This document shows, in pieces, positions 1 to 9,700 of a stretch of DNA of 59,301 nt. The position numbers and the translations under genes were made by a program. The notes under the pieces are model-generated. The model ran no database searches. It saw nothing but the letters and a program-made list of their open reading frames with translations, and was not told the origin of the DNA. Origin of the DNA: Fibrobacter sp. (GTDB lineage Bacteria; Fibrobacterota; Fibrobacteria; Fibrobacterales; Fibrobacteraceae); assembly GCA_024689485.1 (NCBI GenBank), contig JAILDK010000012.1, positions 1-59,301 on the forward strand, read 5' to 3'. Within the stretch, counting starts at the first letter, position 1, and the number at the start of each line of letters is the position of its first letter.

Positions 1-147
1 AACGGTTGGATGAAGGAATACGTTTGGAAGTATGCGGACCGCTTGGATTCCAAGGCTTGGATTAAAAAGATCACCGGCCGCGAATTCACGGCGAACGACT
101 TCCTCGATTACATTGAACAGAAGTACGGCGAACTTTACGGCGTTTAA
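1..147 (+). CDS. Carboxypeptidase Taq (M32 family), C-terminal end only
   Basis: The window opens inside an open frame that ends with TAA at 145-147 and gives 48 residues. The last part (ITGREFTANDFLDYIEQKYG followed by ELYGV) resembles the extreme C-terminus of M32 metallocarboxypeptidases, which typically ends in a 'tGe.l....fl.YL..KYgelYg' pattern. Those cytoplasmic enzymes trim amino acids from peptide C-termini using a zinc site that lies upstream of this fragment. The catalytic HEXXH motif is outside the window, so the assignment rests only on this tail. ttcA follows 41 bases later on the same strand. Confidence 0.6.
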   Translation, partial: NGWMKEYVWKYADRLDSKAWIKKITGREFTANDFLDYIEQKYGELYGV

Positions 148-188
148 TTCACCGTTTCAATTTAGAGGCGAAAACCTGGGAAGGTAAA

Positions 189-1073
189 ATGTCGGAAGCG
201 GAAACGAAGAAGAAAAGAGAATTGCATTTGACGCCCGCAGAAATGGCGGAGCGGAGCATTTCTAAACGATTCCGCAGCAAGCTGTGGAGCCCTTTTGTTT
301 CGGCGATTAAGACGTACCGGATGATCGATGCGGGCGATAAAATTGCAGTCTGCATTTCGGGCGGTAAGGATTCGATGCTGCTCGCAAAGATGATGCAGAT
401 GCTGCACCGTTATACGGAAAAGCCGTTCGATTTAAAATTCCTGGTGATGGACCCGGGGTACAATCCCAAGAACCGTCAAAAGATCGAAGAGAATGCCAAG
501 CTTTTGGAAATTCCGATTACGATTTTTGAAACGGATATTTTTGAACAGACGGACAAGGTGGAACATTCGCCGTGCTACGTCTGTGCGCGCATGCGCCGTG
601 GGCATTTGTACAGCCAGGCGAAAAAGCTTGGCTGCAACAAGATCGCTTTAGGACATCACTTTTCCGATGTAATCGAAACGACCGTGATGAGCATGTTCTA
701 CGCTTCGCAGTTGCAGGGGATGCTCCCGATGCTCCGCAGTCAAAATTATCCGGGAATGACGCTTATCCGCCCGCTGTACAAGATTCACGAAGACGATATC
801 ATCGCCTGGAGCCGTGCCAACAATTTGAGCTTTATCCAGTGCGCTTGCCGCGTGACAGAAAAGAACTTTGAAAATGAAGAAGGCGCCCATTCGAGCAAGC
901 GCCAAGAAGTCAAAGAGATTATTCGCAAGTTGAAGCGTGAAAATCCGAACATTGAAAAGAGCATTTTCAACAGCCTTCACGCGGTCTGCATCGAAACGTT
1001 CCCCGGATTCAAGGCGAATGGAAAGCTTCATTCCTTTTTGGAACGCTTCGACGAAGAAAGTTCCGAAACGTAA
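189..1073 (+). CDS. ttcA: tRNA 2-thiocytidine biosynthesis protein TtcA-like
   Basis: A 294-residue PP-loop ATPase. The ATP pyrophosphatase loop SGGKDS is at residues 57-62. A CxxC pair is at C129/C132 and further cysteines at C218 and C220, matching the cysteine arrangement that holds the Fe-S cluster in TtcA. The family thiolates cytidine 32 in certain tRNAs in the cytoplasm. The ATG at 189 has a good ribosome binding site (GGAAGG, four bases away). The N-terminal 25 residues are charged and variable. The stop codon directly abuts the convergent upp stop with no bases between. Other TtcA/TtuA-type thiolases cannot be excluded, but the cysteine spacing favours TtcA. Confidence 0.85.
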   Translation: MSEAETKKKRELHLTPAEMAERSISKRFRSKLWSPFVSAIKTYRMIDAGDKIAVCISGGKDSMLLAKMMQMLHRYTEKPFDLKFLVMDPGYNPKNRQKIEENAKLLEIPITIFETDIFEQTDKVEHSPCYVCARMRRGHLYSQAKKLGCNKIALGHHFSDVIETTVMSMFYASQLQGMLPMLRSQNYPGMTLIRPLYKIHEDDIIAWSRANNLSFIQCACRVTEKNFENEEGAHSSKRQEVKEIIRKLKRENPNIEKSIFNSLHAVCIETFPGFKANGKLHSFLERFDEESSET

Positions 1074-1712
1074 TTACTTCGTTCCGAAAATGCGGTCACC
1101 GGCGTCGCCGAGGCCCGGGCAAATGTAGGCGGCTTCGTTCAGTTCGCGGTCCAAATGCCCCACGTAAATCTGCACGTCCGGATGAGCTTCGTGCAAACGC
1201 TTTAAGCCTTCCGGGGCGGCGATGATGCACATAAACTTGATTTTCTTTCCGCCGTGCTTTTTGATCATGCTGATGGCGTCAACAGCAGAGCCGCCTGTGG
1301 CGAGCATCGGGTCGGTTACAACAATGACGCGTTCTTCAATCGGAGTCGGCAGCTTGCAGTAATATTCCACGGGTTCGTGGGTTTCTTCGTTGCGGTAAAG
1401 TCCGATGTGACCGATCTTTGCCGACGGGACCAGAGCCTGTACGCCCGAGACCATGCCGAGGCCCGCGCGGAGAATCGGGACAATGGCGAGTTTTCGACCG
1501 GCGAGCTTCGGGGTTTTGCACTTTTCAATCGGCGTTTCGATTTCCACGTCGTGAACAGGGAGGTCGCCCAAGGCTTCAAAGGCTTCGAGCATGGCGATTT
1601 CTTCGACGAGTTTGCGGAAGATGTTGGTGCCGGTTTCCTTGTCGCGCAAAATGGAAATTTTGTGTTGGATCAGGGGATGTGTGAAAATGGTGATGTTTTC
1701 CTGATTGTTCAT
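1074..1712 (-). CDS. upp: Uracil phosphoribosyltransferase
   Basis: Converts uracil and PRPP to UMP in pyrimidine salvage. The 212-residue protein has the PRPP-binding loop [13 protein letters not shown] and the C-terminal uracil-binding stretch [12 protein letters not shown] typical of UPRTase. I place the start at 1712 ([10 protein letters not shown]) because AGGAATATTAAAATG gives a ribosome binding site and the length then matches the family (about 208-210); an upstream in-frame extension to 1757 lies inside uraA. It is the last gene of a minus-strand operon lrgA-lrgB-uraA-upp, one base after the uraA stop, so uracil uptake and conversion are co-expressed. Confidence 0.95.
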   Translation of the reverse strand: MNNQENITIFTHPLIQHKISILRDKETGTNIFRKLVEEIAMLEAFEALGDLPVHDVEIETPIEKCKTPKLAGRKLAIVPILRAGLGMVSGVQALVPSAKIGHIGLYRNEETHEPVEYYCKLPTPIEERVIVVTDPMLATGGSAVDAISMIKKHGGKKIKFMCIIAAPEGLKRLHEAHPDVQIYVGHLDRELNEAAYICPGLGDAGDRIFGTK

Positions 1713-1713
1713 T

Positions 1714-3084
1714 TTAATATTCCTGCGGTTTTTCTCCGGAGAGCATTGCATTGACAAGGATTCCGAGGATGAGGGCCGTGGCGATGCTTGTGAGCGTAAC
1801 TGCGCCGACGGTAATGGTCAAGCCTCCGATTCCGGTGATAAAGATGGTCGATGCGACGAACAGGTTGCGGTTCTTGTCGAGGTTCACCTGTTGGAGCATC
1901 TTCAGACCCGAAACAGCGATAAAGCCGTACAGGGCTACGCAAACACCGCCCATGACGCAAGCGGGAATCGAGTCCACAAAGGCGACGAGAGGCGTCACAA
2001 ACGAGAACAGAATGCAGCCGATTGCGGCGACAAAGATTGTGATCGTCGAAGCGTTTCCGGTAATGGCGACGCAGGCGATGGATTCTCCGTAGGTCGTGTT
2101 CGGACAACCGCCAAAAAGCGTTCCGACAAAGGATCCAATGCCGTCGCCCCGGAGCGTTCTCGAAAGGCCCGGCTTTTTCAAAAGGTCCTTGTGGATAATG
2201 GAGGAAAGGTTCTTATGATCTGCAACGTGCTCCGCAAAAACGACAAAGGCGACTGGCACATACGCCACAAAGATCGTGGCGATGTAAGAAAGGCTCAGTT
2301 CCGAAACACCGTGGAACGCGTGCAAGAAGATAAAGTCCGGAACGCTCACAAACGATCTTAAGGAAAGGCTTCCGTTTTCAAGCATGTAATTTCCAAAAAC
2401 AGAAAAGTCGATGACGCGGAAGGCTTCGATACCCGCCAGGTTTCCAATGACCGTAAAAATGGCTGCGGTCGCGTAGCCTGCAAGAATTCCCAAAATAAAA
2501 GGAATCAAACGGACACGCTTATTCCCATAAGTGGAACAGAGCATTGTCACGAACAGCGTAATCAGTCCGCAAGCGAGAGCGATATAAGACGGGGAAGCTG
2601 CACCGTGACTTGGAACGACATCAATTCGAATCAAATCTCCGATGGCGTTGCGGGCAAGTCCAAGTCCGATAATCGCCACGGTCGGTCCAATAATCACTGC
2701 GGGCATTAAACGGTTCAACCACTGCACGCCCGTAAAACGGATGACGATCGAAATAATCACATAGACAAGGCCTGCGAAAAAGGAACCGATCACAAGACCG
2801 AGCATGCCAAGGCTCATCGAAACACCCCCCGCAAAGGCGGCGAACATGGAACCGATAAAGGCAAAAGAGGATCCTAAAAATACAGGACTTCTCCATTTGG
2901 TAAAGAACAAATAGACAAGTGTTCCGCATCCCGCTCCGAACATGGCGGCGGCAGGGGTAAGTCCATTTCCAATGATGGCGGGTACCGCAATGGTGGCCGC
3001 CAAAATGGCGAGCATCTGCTGAATGGCAAAAAAGATCAGCTGACCGGCTTTAGGCTTAGAAGAAACGCTGTATAGAATCTGCAT
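1714..3084 (-). CDS. uraA: Uracil/xanthine permease (NCS2 family)
   Basis: A 456-residue inner-membrane protein with about 14 hydrophobic segments. It resembles the NCS2 nucleobase:proton symporters in the N-terminal [14 protein letters not shown] region, the [16 protein letters not shown] stretch, and the C-terminal substrate region ([18 protein letters not shown]), which carries the conserved glutamate of the uracil-binding helix. It sits one base upstream of upp, which makes uracil the likely substrate. It starts at ATG 3084, three bases after the lrgB stop. Confidence 0.92.
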   Translation of the reverse strand: MQILYSVSSKPKAGQLIFFAIQQMLAILAATIAVPAIIGNGLTPAAAMFGAGCGTLVYLFFTKWRSPVFLGSSFAFIGSMFAAFAGGVSMSLGMLGLVIGSFFAGLVYVIISIVIRFTGVQWLNRLMPAVIIGPTVAIIGLGLARNAIGDLIRIDVVPSHGAASPSYIALACGLITLFVTMLCSTYGNKRVRLIPFILGILAGYATAAIFTVIGNLAGIEAFRVIDFSVFGNYMLENGSLSLRSFVSVPDFIFLHAFHGVSELSLSYIATIFVAYVPVAFVVFAEHVADHKNLSSIIHKDLLKKPGLSRTLRGDGIGSFVGTLFGGCPNTTYGESIACVAITGNASTITIFVAAIGCILFSFVTPLVAFVDSIPACVMGGVCVALYGFIAVSGLKMLQQVNLDKNRNLFVASTIFITGIGGLTITVGAVTLTSIATALILGILVNAMLSGEKPQEY

Positions 3085-3087
3085 GGG

Positions 3088-3783
3088 TTAGCCTGCAAGT
3101 AGATGTAAAAGAATGGGAGTGATGACCGAGGTGACGACGCCCGTGACGCCAATGGCGAGAGAGCTCATTGCGCCCTGAGTTTCACCCATTTCCAAAGCTT
3201 TGGCGGTGCCGACTGCGTGCGAAGCGGTTCCCACGGCAATGCCTTGCGCCACGGGATGCTTGATTTTACAGACTCGGCAAATGATCGGGGCAACGACGCC
3301 GCCCGTAATGCCTGTAATCACAATGGAAGCGATGGTGATCGCCGGAATGCCGCCGATGCTCTTTGAAAGTTCCACGCCCATCGGAATCGTGATCGACTTC
3401 GGCAAGAGCGAAAACTTCAACACTTCTTCAATCTGGAAAATTCCCGCGCAGAGCATCACGATGGCAAAAGATGTCAAGGTTCCCACGAGAATCCCGATCA
3501 AAATCGGAACGAGATGCGCTTTCAGCTGATCGAGCTGCTTGTACAGCGGCACGGCGAGCACAGCCGTTGCTGGCCCAAGGAAAATCGCAATGTAATCGCC
3601 GCCGAGATTGTAAGTCTCAAGTTCAATTCCGCTGATGAGCAAAAAGCCAATGATCAAAACGGCGGCGATCATCATCGGGTTGCAAATCGAAAGCTTGAAT
3701 TTTCGACTGCAGGCGACGCCGACTTCATAAGCGACAATCGTCAGAACAATTCCAAAGAAGGGGGTATTCAAAACTTCACGCAT
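3088..3783 (-). CDS. lrgB: LrgB/CidB family membrane protein
   Basis: A 231-residue polytopic membrane protein of the LrgB family, with the conserved C-terminal half (SKSIGGIPAITIASIVITG and HPVAQGIAVGTASHAVGTAK). LrgAB/CidAB proteins are described as holin/antiholin-like modulators of murein hydrolase activity and, in some organisms, as transporters of small organic acids. Its start overlaps the end of lrgA by eight bases, so the pair is translationally coupled. Its place in an operon with uracil salvage genes is unusual and its role here is not clear from sequence. Confidence 0.88.
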   Translation of the reverse strand: MREVLNTPFFGIVLTIVAYEVGVACSRKFKLSICNPMMIAAVLIIGFLLISGIELETYNLGGDYIAIFLGPATAVLAVPLYKQLDQLKAHLVPILIGILVGTLTSFAIVMLCAGIFQIEEVLKFSLLPKSITIPMGVELSKSIGGIPAITIASIVITGITGGVVAPIICRVCKIKHPVAQGIAVGTASHAVGTAKALEMGETQGAMSSLAIGVTGVVTSVITPILLHLLAG

Positions 3784-4141
3784 CTTTTTTCCCCTTTTCT
3801 TGAATATTCACAAGAATATCAGTGACTTTGCCCGTGACCGCGAGCGTGACGATAGTCGCTAGGACGCTGAGCAAGAAGAAGAGAATCAAGTTTCCCTTCA
3901 AAACGCCGTAGACGGCCAAAATACCGATGGTCGGGGGGAGAAAAAAGAAGGGAAGTCGCTTTAGGAAGAAATCCGACATTTCTGCAATTTGATCCACTTT
4001 GACGATTTTCGTACAAAGTAACAGAAATAGAATCAACATTGCTAAAATATTACCGGGCAGGGGTATCCCGCATACTCGGTGAAGAAAGTCTCCGATAAAG
4101 CAAACAGAAAGAATCAGAGCTAATTGGAGTAATAAACGCAT
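3776..4141 (-). CDS. lrgA: LrgA/CidA family holin-like protein
   Basis: A 121-residue protein with four hydrophobic segments and the CidA/LrgA signature around GIPLPGNILAMLILFLLL and FFLPPTIGILAVYG. It is the first gene of the lrgA-lrgB-uraA-upp operon. Its ATG (4141) is only 35 bases from the ATG of the divergent radical SAM gene, so the promoters of the two must overlap or lie inside the opposing gene. The family forms membrane oligomers with its LrgB partner. Confidence 0.88.
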   Translation of the reverse strand: MRLLLQLALILSVCFIGDFLHRVCGIPLPGNILAMLILFLLLCTKIVKVDQIAEMSDFFLKRLPFFFLPPTIGILAVYGVLKGNLILFFLLSVLATIVTLAVTGKVTDILVNIQEKGKKDA

Positions 4142-4176
4142 TGTGCGCCAAAGATAAAATTTTTATTTTTAGGACT

Positions 4177-6768
4177 ATGAATATTTTTGACAAATTGGGA
4201 CAAGTTTTGCCCTCCGTAGAAAGCCCAGCCCGTTATATGGGTGGTGAAGCGAATAGCGTTGTGAAAGATCCTTCTAAAATGGTAGGAACTTGTGCGTTTG
4301 TCTTTCCCGATTTGTACGAAATAGGCCTTTCGAATAACGGCTTACGAGTCCTGTATCACGTGGTGAACCGCGAACCGGATTTGTATATGGACGTCGCATT
4401 TGCGCCGTGGGACGATATGGCGGAACAGATGCGCAAGCATGATATTCCGCTGTACACGCATGCGACCTGGAGACCTGTCCGCGAATTCGATGTTGTGGGT
4501 ATGTCGCTGCAGACGGAACTCAATTTTACGAATGTCCCATATGTGCTTGAACTTGCCGGAATCAGCGCCTTTTCCAAAGACCGCAAAGAAGACGATCCGA
4601 TTATTTTGGCGGGTGGTCCTGCAATGGCGAACCCGGAACCTGTTGCCGACTTTTTTGACGCCTTCAACATTGGCGACGGCGAAGAGATGTTCCCGAAGAT
4701 CGTGCGTACGGTGGGCGAAGGCAGAAGAAAAGGCTTGCGCCGTGTGGAAATCCTCGAAGAAATTGCGAAGATCGATGGCGTGTATGTGCCTGCTTTCCGC
4801 CGAGTCGTTGAAGGCGAATTTAAACAGCTCGTGCCTGCGGAACCGGCAGTCGGTTCTTATGAACATACAAACGGTGTGCGCCGTATCTTTATTCCGGAAC
4901 TTAAAAAAGAAGATTATCCGGTCAGGAACTTGATTCCGAACATGCGACTGGTTCACAACCGCTTTAGTGTGGAAGTGATGCGCGGCTGTGCGCAGGGTTG
5001 CCGATTCTGCCAGGCGGGTGTTTGGTACAGACCGTGCCGCGAACTGAATCCGGACGATGTGATTGACCTTGCGAAGGAAGGCTTGAAGGCGACTGGCGAA
5101 CGGGAACTGGGTCTTTTGAGCCTTTCCACGGCAGACTATAAACCGATTGAATCTTTGACGGATTCGATTATCGATGACGCTTACTTTGATACGGTGGACG
5201 TTTCACTTCCGAGTATCCGCGTAAGCAGCTTCGGTCAGCACCTTGCAGAAAAAGTCGCCGCGTTAAAAGGTGGCCGCAGTGCAACCTTTGCACCGGAAAC
5301 CGGTTCGGAACGTATCCGCAAGATGATCAACAAGACGATCACCGACCAGGACATGTACAATGCGGCGGAATACGCCTTTTCGTCGGGCTTGAACAAGATC
5401 AAGCTTTACACGATGATCGGCTTTCCAACAGAAAACGATGAAGACATGGAAGCCTTTTGCAATCTCATCGAGAACCTGGTGAAGATTGGACGTAAACACA
5501 TGCGCGGAATTCAGATTTCCGTGAGCATGGGCATTCTCATTCCGAAATCTTTCACAGGCTTGCAGTGGGCAGGCTTTATGGATGAAGAAACGTCTTGGAA
5601 TCACATCCAGTATGTGCGCAAGCGATTCTTTAAGCATCCGAATGTGAAGGTGCAATGGGCAGACTGGAATACTTCCCGTTTGGAAGCGTTCTACAGCCGT
5701 GGCGACCGTTCCCTGGCTCCGATGATTTATGAAGCTTACAAGCGCGGTATGATCTTTGAAAGCGATGGACATCGCATTCGTGCCAAGGACTGGGAAAAGA
5801 TTTGGGAAGACTTCCATTACGACGTCAGCTGGATTTACGAAACCCGTCAAAAGGATACCGTTTTCCCGTGGGACTTTATGCATATCGGCGTGACCAAGTC
5901 CTTCCTCTGGCGAGAATACCAGAAGGGCTTTAACCCGGAGATTTTGAAAACGGCAAAGCCTGTTCCGAACTGCAAATGGGGCGATTGCCAGCATTGCGGC
6001 ATTCCGGGCAACGGTAAGGAAGTACGCTTGGCGAATGACCCGGTTCGTTATGCAGCCCCAAGCCGTACACCGGAAGAAATCAAGAAGCTTGTGGCAGAAC
6101 GTCGCCCGGTTTACGATCAGCGTTACGCGTATAAGATTACGTTCCAAAAGACGGGCCTTAGCCGTTTCCTTCCGCACCAGAATATGCTCGGCGCCTTTGT
6201 CCGTTCCTTTGGAAAAGTGGGAGTTCCTCTCCGCTACAGTGAAGGCTTTAGCCCGAAACCGCGCATCATCAACATGGGCGCTCTACCGCTTGGCCTCGAA
6301 ACGGTCTGTGAAATCCTCGGCGCAGAAACCTTAAAACCGCTGGACATTTCCCCAGAAAATTTGCCAAAGCTCATGGAAATGCTCAGCGAGCCGTTCCCGA
6401 TGGGCATGAAGGTTCTAAACATTGAACCGCTCACGTATAAGCTCTCTTCCCGCTTCCCGAAGTCGATGACGTATTCCTTTAAACCGGAAGTCATGCCGGA
6501 AGGCCTCGTGGAAAAGTTCCAGTCGAAGACACTCCCGGTCGTGCTGAATCACCGCGGACAGGAAGTGAATTTGAACGAACACATTCTGGATTTGCAGATC
6601 CGCGATGAAAAAATCTTCATCCGTGTGAAGTGCAATGAACAGGGCGGTACCGCAAGCCCGTATCCGCTTTTTGGCGGACTCATGGGCGTTAAAACGGCAA
6701 CGGCGACGGTCGATGATGTGACGCGTCAGTATCTGATTCGCAAAGAATCGATGGAATTCGACGACTAA
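4177..6768 (+). CDS. Radical SAM protein fused to DUF2344 (TIGR03960/TIGR03936 type)
   Basis: An 863-residue protein. The N-terminal part has a B12-binding-like region, then a radical SAM core with the cluster motif C271-x3-C275-x2-C278 (RGCAQGCRFCQAG) and a SAM-binding stretch (FAPETGSERIRKMINKT). A cysteine-containing linker (CKWGDCQHCGIPG, near residue 610) precedes the C-terminal DUF2344 domain, which begins near residue 650 (YAYKITFQKTGLSRFLPHQN). In many bacteria these parts are separate genes next to ribosomal or RNase G genes; the substrate is not known to me. I chose ATG 4177 over an upstream TTG at 4141, which overlaps the lrgA start codon. The ribosome binding site is weak (AGG close to the ATG). 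Confidence 0.85.
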   Translation: MNIFDKLGQVLPSVESPARYMGGEANSVVKDPSKMVGTCAFVFPDLYEIGLSNNGLRVLYHVVNREPDLYMDVAFAPWDDMAEQMRKHDIPLYTHATWRPVREFDVVGMSLQTELNFTNVPYVLELAGISAFSKDRKEDDPIILAGGPAMANPEPVADFFDAFNIGDGEEMFPKIVRTVGEGRRKGLRRVEILEEIAKIDGVYVPAFRRVVEGEFKQLVPAEPAVGSYEHTNGVRRIFIPELKKEDYPVRNLIPNMRLVHNRFSVEVMRGCAQGCRFCQAGVWYRPCRELNPDDVIDLAKEGLKATGERELGLLSLSTADYKPIESLTDSIIDDAYFDTVDVSLPSIRVSSFGQHLAEKVAALKGGRSATFAPETGSERIRKMINKTITDQDMYNAAEYAFSSGLNKIKLYTMIGFPTENDEDMEAFCNLIENLVKIGRKHMRGIQISVSMGILIPKSFTGLQWAGFMDEETSWNHIQYVRKRFFKHPNVKVQWADWNTSRLEAFYSRGDRSLAPMIYEAYKRGMIFESDGHRIRAKDWEKIWEDFHYDVSWIYETRQKDTVFPWDFMHIGVTKSFLWREYQKGFNPEILKTAKPVPNCKWGDCQHCGIPGNGKEVRLANDPVRYAAPSRTPEEIKKLVAERRPVYDQRYAYKITFQKTGLSRFLPHQNMLGAFVRSFGKVGVPLRYSEGFSPKPRIINMGALPLGLETVCEILGAETLKPLDISPENLPKLMEMLSEPFPMGMKVLNIEPLTYKLSSRFPKSMTYSFKPEVMPEGLVEKFQSKTLPVVLNHRGQEVNLNEHILDLQIRDEKIFIRVKCNEQGGTASPYPLFGGLMGVKTATATVDDVTRQYLIRKESMEFDD

Positions 6769-6771
6769 GCT

Positions 6772-9700
6772 TTACTGCATCCAGGTGTTGTTGAAGTCGA
6801 ATCCGATGGTGAACGAAATCTTCGTCGGAGAAATCGCCTTCGGCAAAACCGGAATGTCGATCGGGTTTAGCTTGCTTCCGCCTTCGCCGTTCTCATCTTC
6901 GCCTGCACGGTCTAAGCCGCGGGCAAGGTTCAGCGAAATGTTGAAGGGCAACGTGTAGAACAGCTTGTTCGCCAAGCGGAATTCTAAGCCCACACTGCGA
7001 TCCCAGAATTCGCGCGATTTGAACTTGGACATCGGAATACCGTGATCGTTCCATGCCGCGCCGACTTGCGCATAAAGGTTCAAGAAGAAGTCACGCGTCG
7101 AGAAAATCCAGAATTCATTGCGCCAGTCTTCAAAGATCGGGAAGAGGTAGTGGATTTCTGCCTTTGCCATTTTGAGACCGCTGCGATTAAAGTCTTCACT
7201 TGTAATCAGGTACGGATAGCCTTCGAGCAAGAGAGGCGTGTAATAGTAGCTGTCGAGGGTATCTTTAGAATCTTTAGCGCTCCAGGCTCCAATGCCTGCG
7301 ACAGTCGCGCCCACGGCAAAGCGGGAACCGTCTCGAATCGGCGCGGCAATGCTTCCGTGCGTGTTGAAGTAGAAACTGTGCAAGTTGAAGTTCCGATACT
7401 TCGGCTCGATCTTTCCGCTCGGGCTAATGGTAAAGCTTTCTGCAAAAGTACCCGGACGGAATAAGTCCGAATTTGCAAATTGATAGCTCGCCGAAATTCC
7501 GTTTCCAACGCCTGCGGTATTCGTCGCAGTCGCTTCTGCTGCCCCGCCGTCGAGAGTAAATCCAACGCTTACGGCCAGGCGCTTCTGGTACGTCCATTCC
7601 AAGTTTTCGTCATACAGATTGAAGTTCGCCCAGTCGTAGCCACCGCTCACAAAAACGCTGTCACCCGATTTGAAGATGCTGTAAGAAGCCGAAGCCTGAA
7701 TGGCGTTCAGCGGAACAGAATAATGGGTCGTTCCCACGGAGTCGTCGTAGCTTCTCGGATCTTCGTAGCGGACCGTATCTTTGGAACGGTAGTTCGCATT
7801 CGTATAAGAAATTCCAAGCGTCACCGGAGTTGAATGATTTTCCAAGGAGGCGACAAATTCACGTTCGATTTCCGGATTCAAACCGTCGCCATTAATGTAC
7901 TTCCAACCGTTGCCGACTTCGAGCAAAAGGCCTGCAGAAATGATGTTCTTTTTTAACGGATCGGAAAGCGACATGGCAAAGCCGAGTTTTGGAGTTGCCT
8001 GTCCATCGCCTTTGACGCCAAAGTCCGGAGCGCGTTCCTGCACCATAAAGATCGGGGCGAGTAGGAACTGCGTCGGAATCGGTTTGTAATCGCGTTCACT
8101 GCCCGCAAATTCAATGTCCGCGTATTCGAGTTCCTTTTGAATCTTTTGCGGAAGTGAGCCTGTGAGAACAATCGGCGGCATCGCGGGCTTTTTCAAAACA
8201 GAGTCCCGCTTGGAAATGAGTGTGTCGATTTTGCAAGCGGTCAGCACTACAGCGGAATCTGCCTCTGTGGAATCTTTAACGGCGACCGTAGAATCTTGGA
8301 CGGTAGAATCTGCCACCGTCGAATTTGCAACGGTAGAATCTGCCACCGTGGAATCCTGCAACGCGATCTGCGGTTCCGGACAAGTCGTGAAGGTCGTATC
8401 GTAAAGGACTATCACGGAATCTTTCGTCGCATCGTAATCCGTAAGCTCAATCGAGTACAGCGAAAAACCGTCTTTATCGTAGTTCGTGTAATAAACGGTT
8501 CCCGAATCGACGACCGGAGTAAAGGCGCCACCGACGACGTTTGTCAGCGGATGTTCTGCGCCGCCGTTCAGCTTTTTGGAATACAGGTTAAAGATGCCGT
8601 TTTTGTTGCTGGAATATACAAGCGTTTCGTTGTCAATCCAGTTCGGGTCGCGGAGGTCAAAGCCCTTTTGCGTCAAATCCTGTAAGCCCGAACCGTCGCT
8701 GTTGATCACGAGAATGCCGCGGACGGAATCGTCAAAGTAGCTGAAGGCGATCTTCTTTCCATCGGGGCTGAACTTGGGAGAAAAGATGTTGTAATAAAGG
8801 AGCTTGGAATCTGGAATGTAAAGATCCTGATATTCGGCAGGGCCTTTTGCCCCGGAATCCGGCACGGTCGTTTTGCTAAGAACGAAACGGGTCGAGTTGA
8901 TTTCACGGCGGGTAAAGACAATCTCTTTACCGTCCGGGGAAATGTCCGGGTAAACGGCGTCCGCTAAAGCGGTCGCGAGTTGCACGTTGCCGTTCGTATC
9001 GGCAATCGCGATGTCAAAATGAGCGTGTCCGTTGCGGTCGCGCTTCTTGTAAGTGGTATAAGCGAGGACCGGGCCGCGGCCTGGAATTTCGCGAACAGAA
9101 ATGCCCTTGTCGAACCAAGGCTTTTCCGGTTTGAAACCGCTCTTGGCAAAGTTCGCAAGGTCAATGATCGAATCCTGCACGGTAATGGTTATGCCCGAAG
9201 CGGAATCCGTCACTGTTGTTGAGTCTTCGGCGTGGGTCGGAATCTTAAAAATGCCTCCGTCGAACCAAGGGCCTCCAAAGTTCGAAACGCCGTAGATGTT
9301 TCCGCCGGCGATTATCGGAAAATCGTTGTAGAAGGCGTCTTCCGTCCATTTTTTACCGGTCACGAGAACGCCAAGGCTCTTTTCCTGTTCCTTGTAGTGC
9401 GCGGTGATTTCTTCTTTCCAATTCTTGTACAGCGTTTCTTCATCGATGCCGAGAACTTTTTTGATTGCGGCAGAAAGCGTCACGCGGTAAGGCTTTGAAA
9501 GCTCTGACCAAATATTTGGCATGGCTTCGGGACCGTATTTGGCATCGATATAACGCACCAGGGAAAATCCCTGCGTGTACGGACCAAGTTCCGCATCCAG
9601 GGAATTGTCCGCAAAGTCGTGCATGTATTCGAGGTCCAAAAGATCATCGTTCAACGCGGCTACGCGCAAAAGCATATCGCGGTGCGAATCCCAGCCGTCA

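Noticed and set aside
4141-4176. TTG 4141 as the start of the radical SAM protein
   Set aside because: It overlaps the divergent lrgA start codon; ATG 4177 is more plausible despite a weak ribosome binding site.
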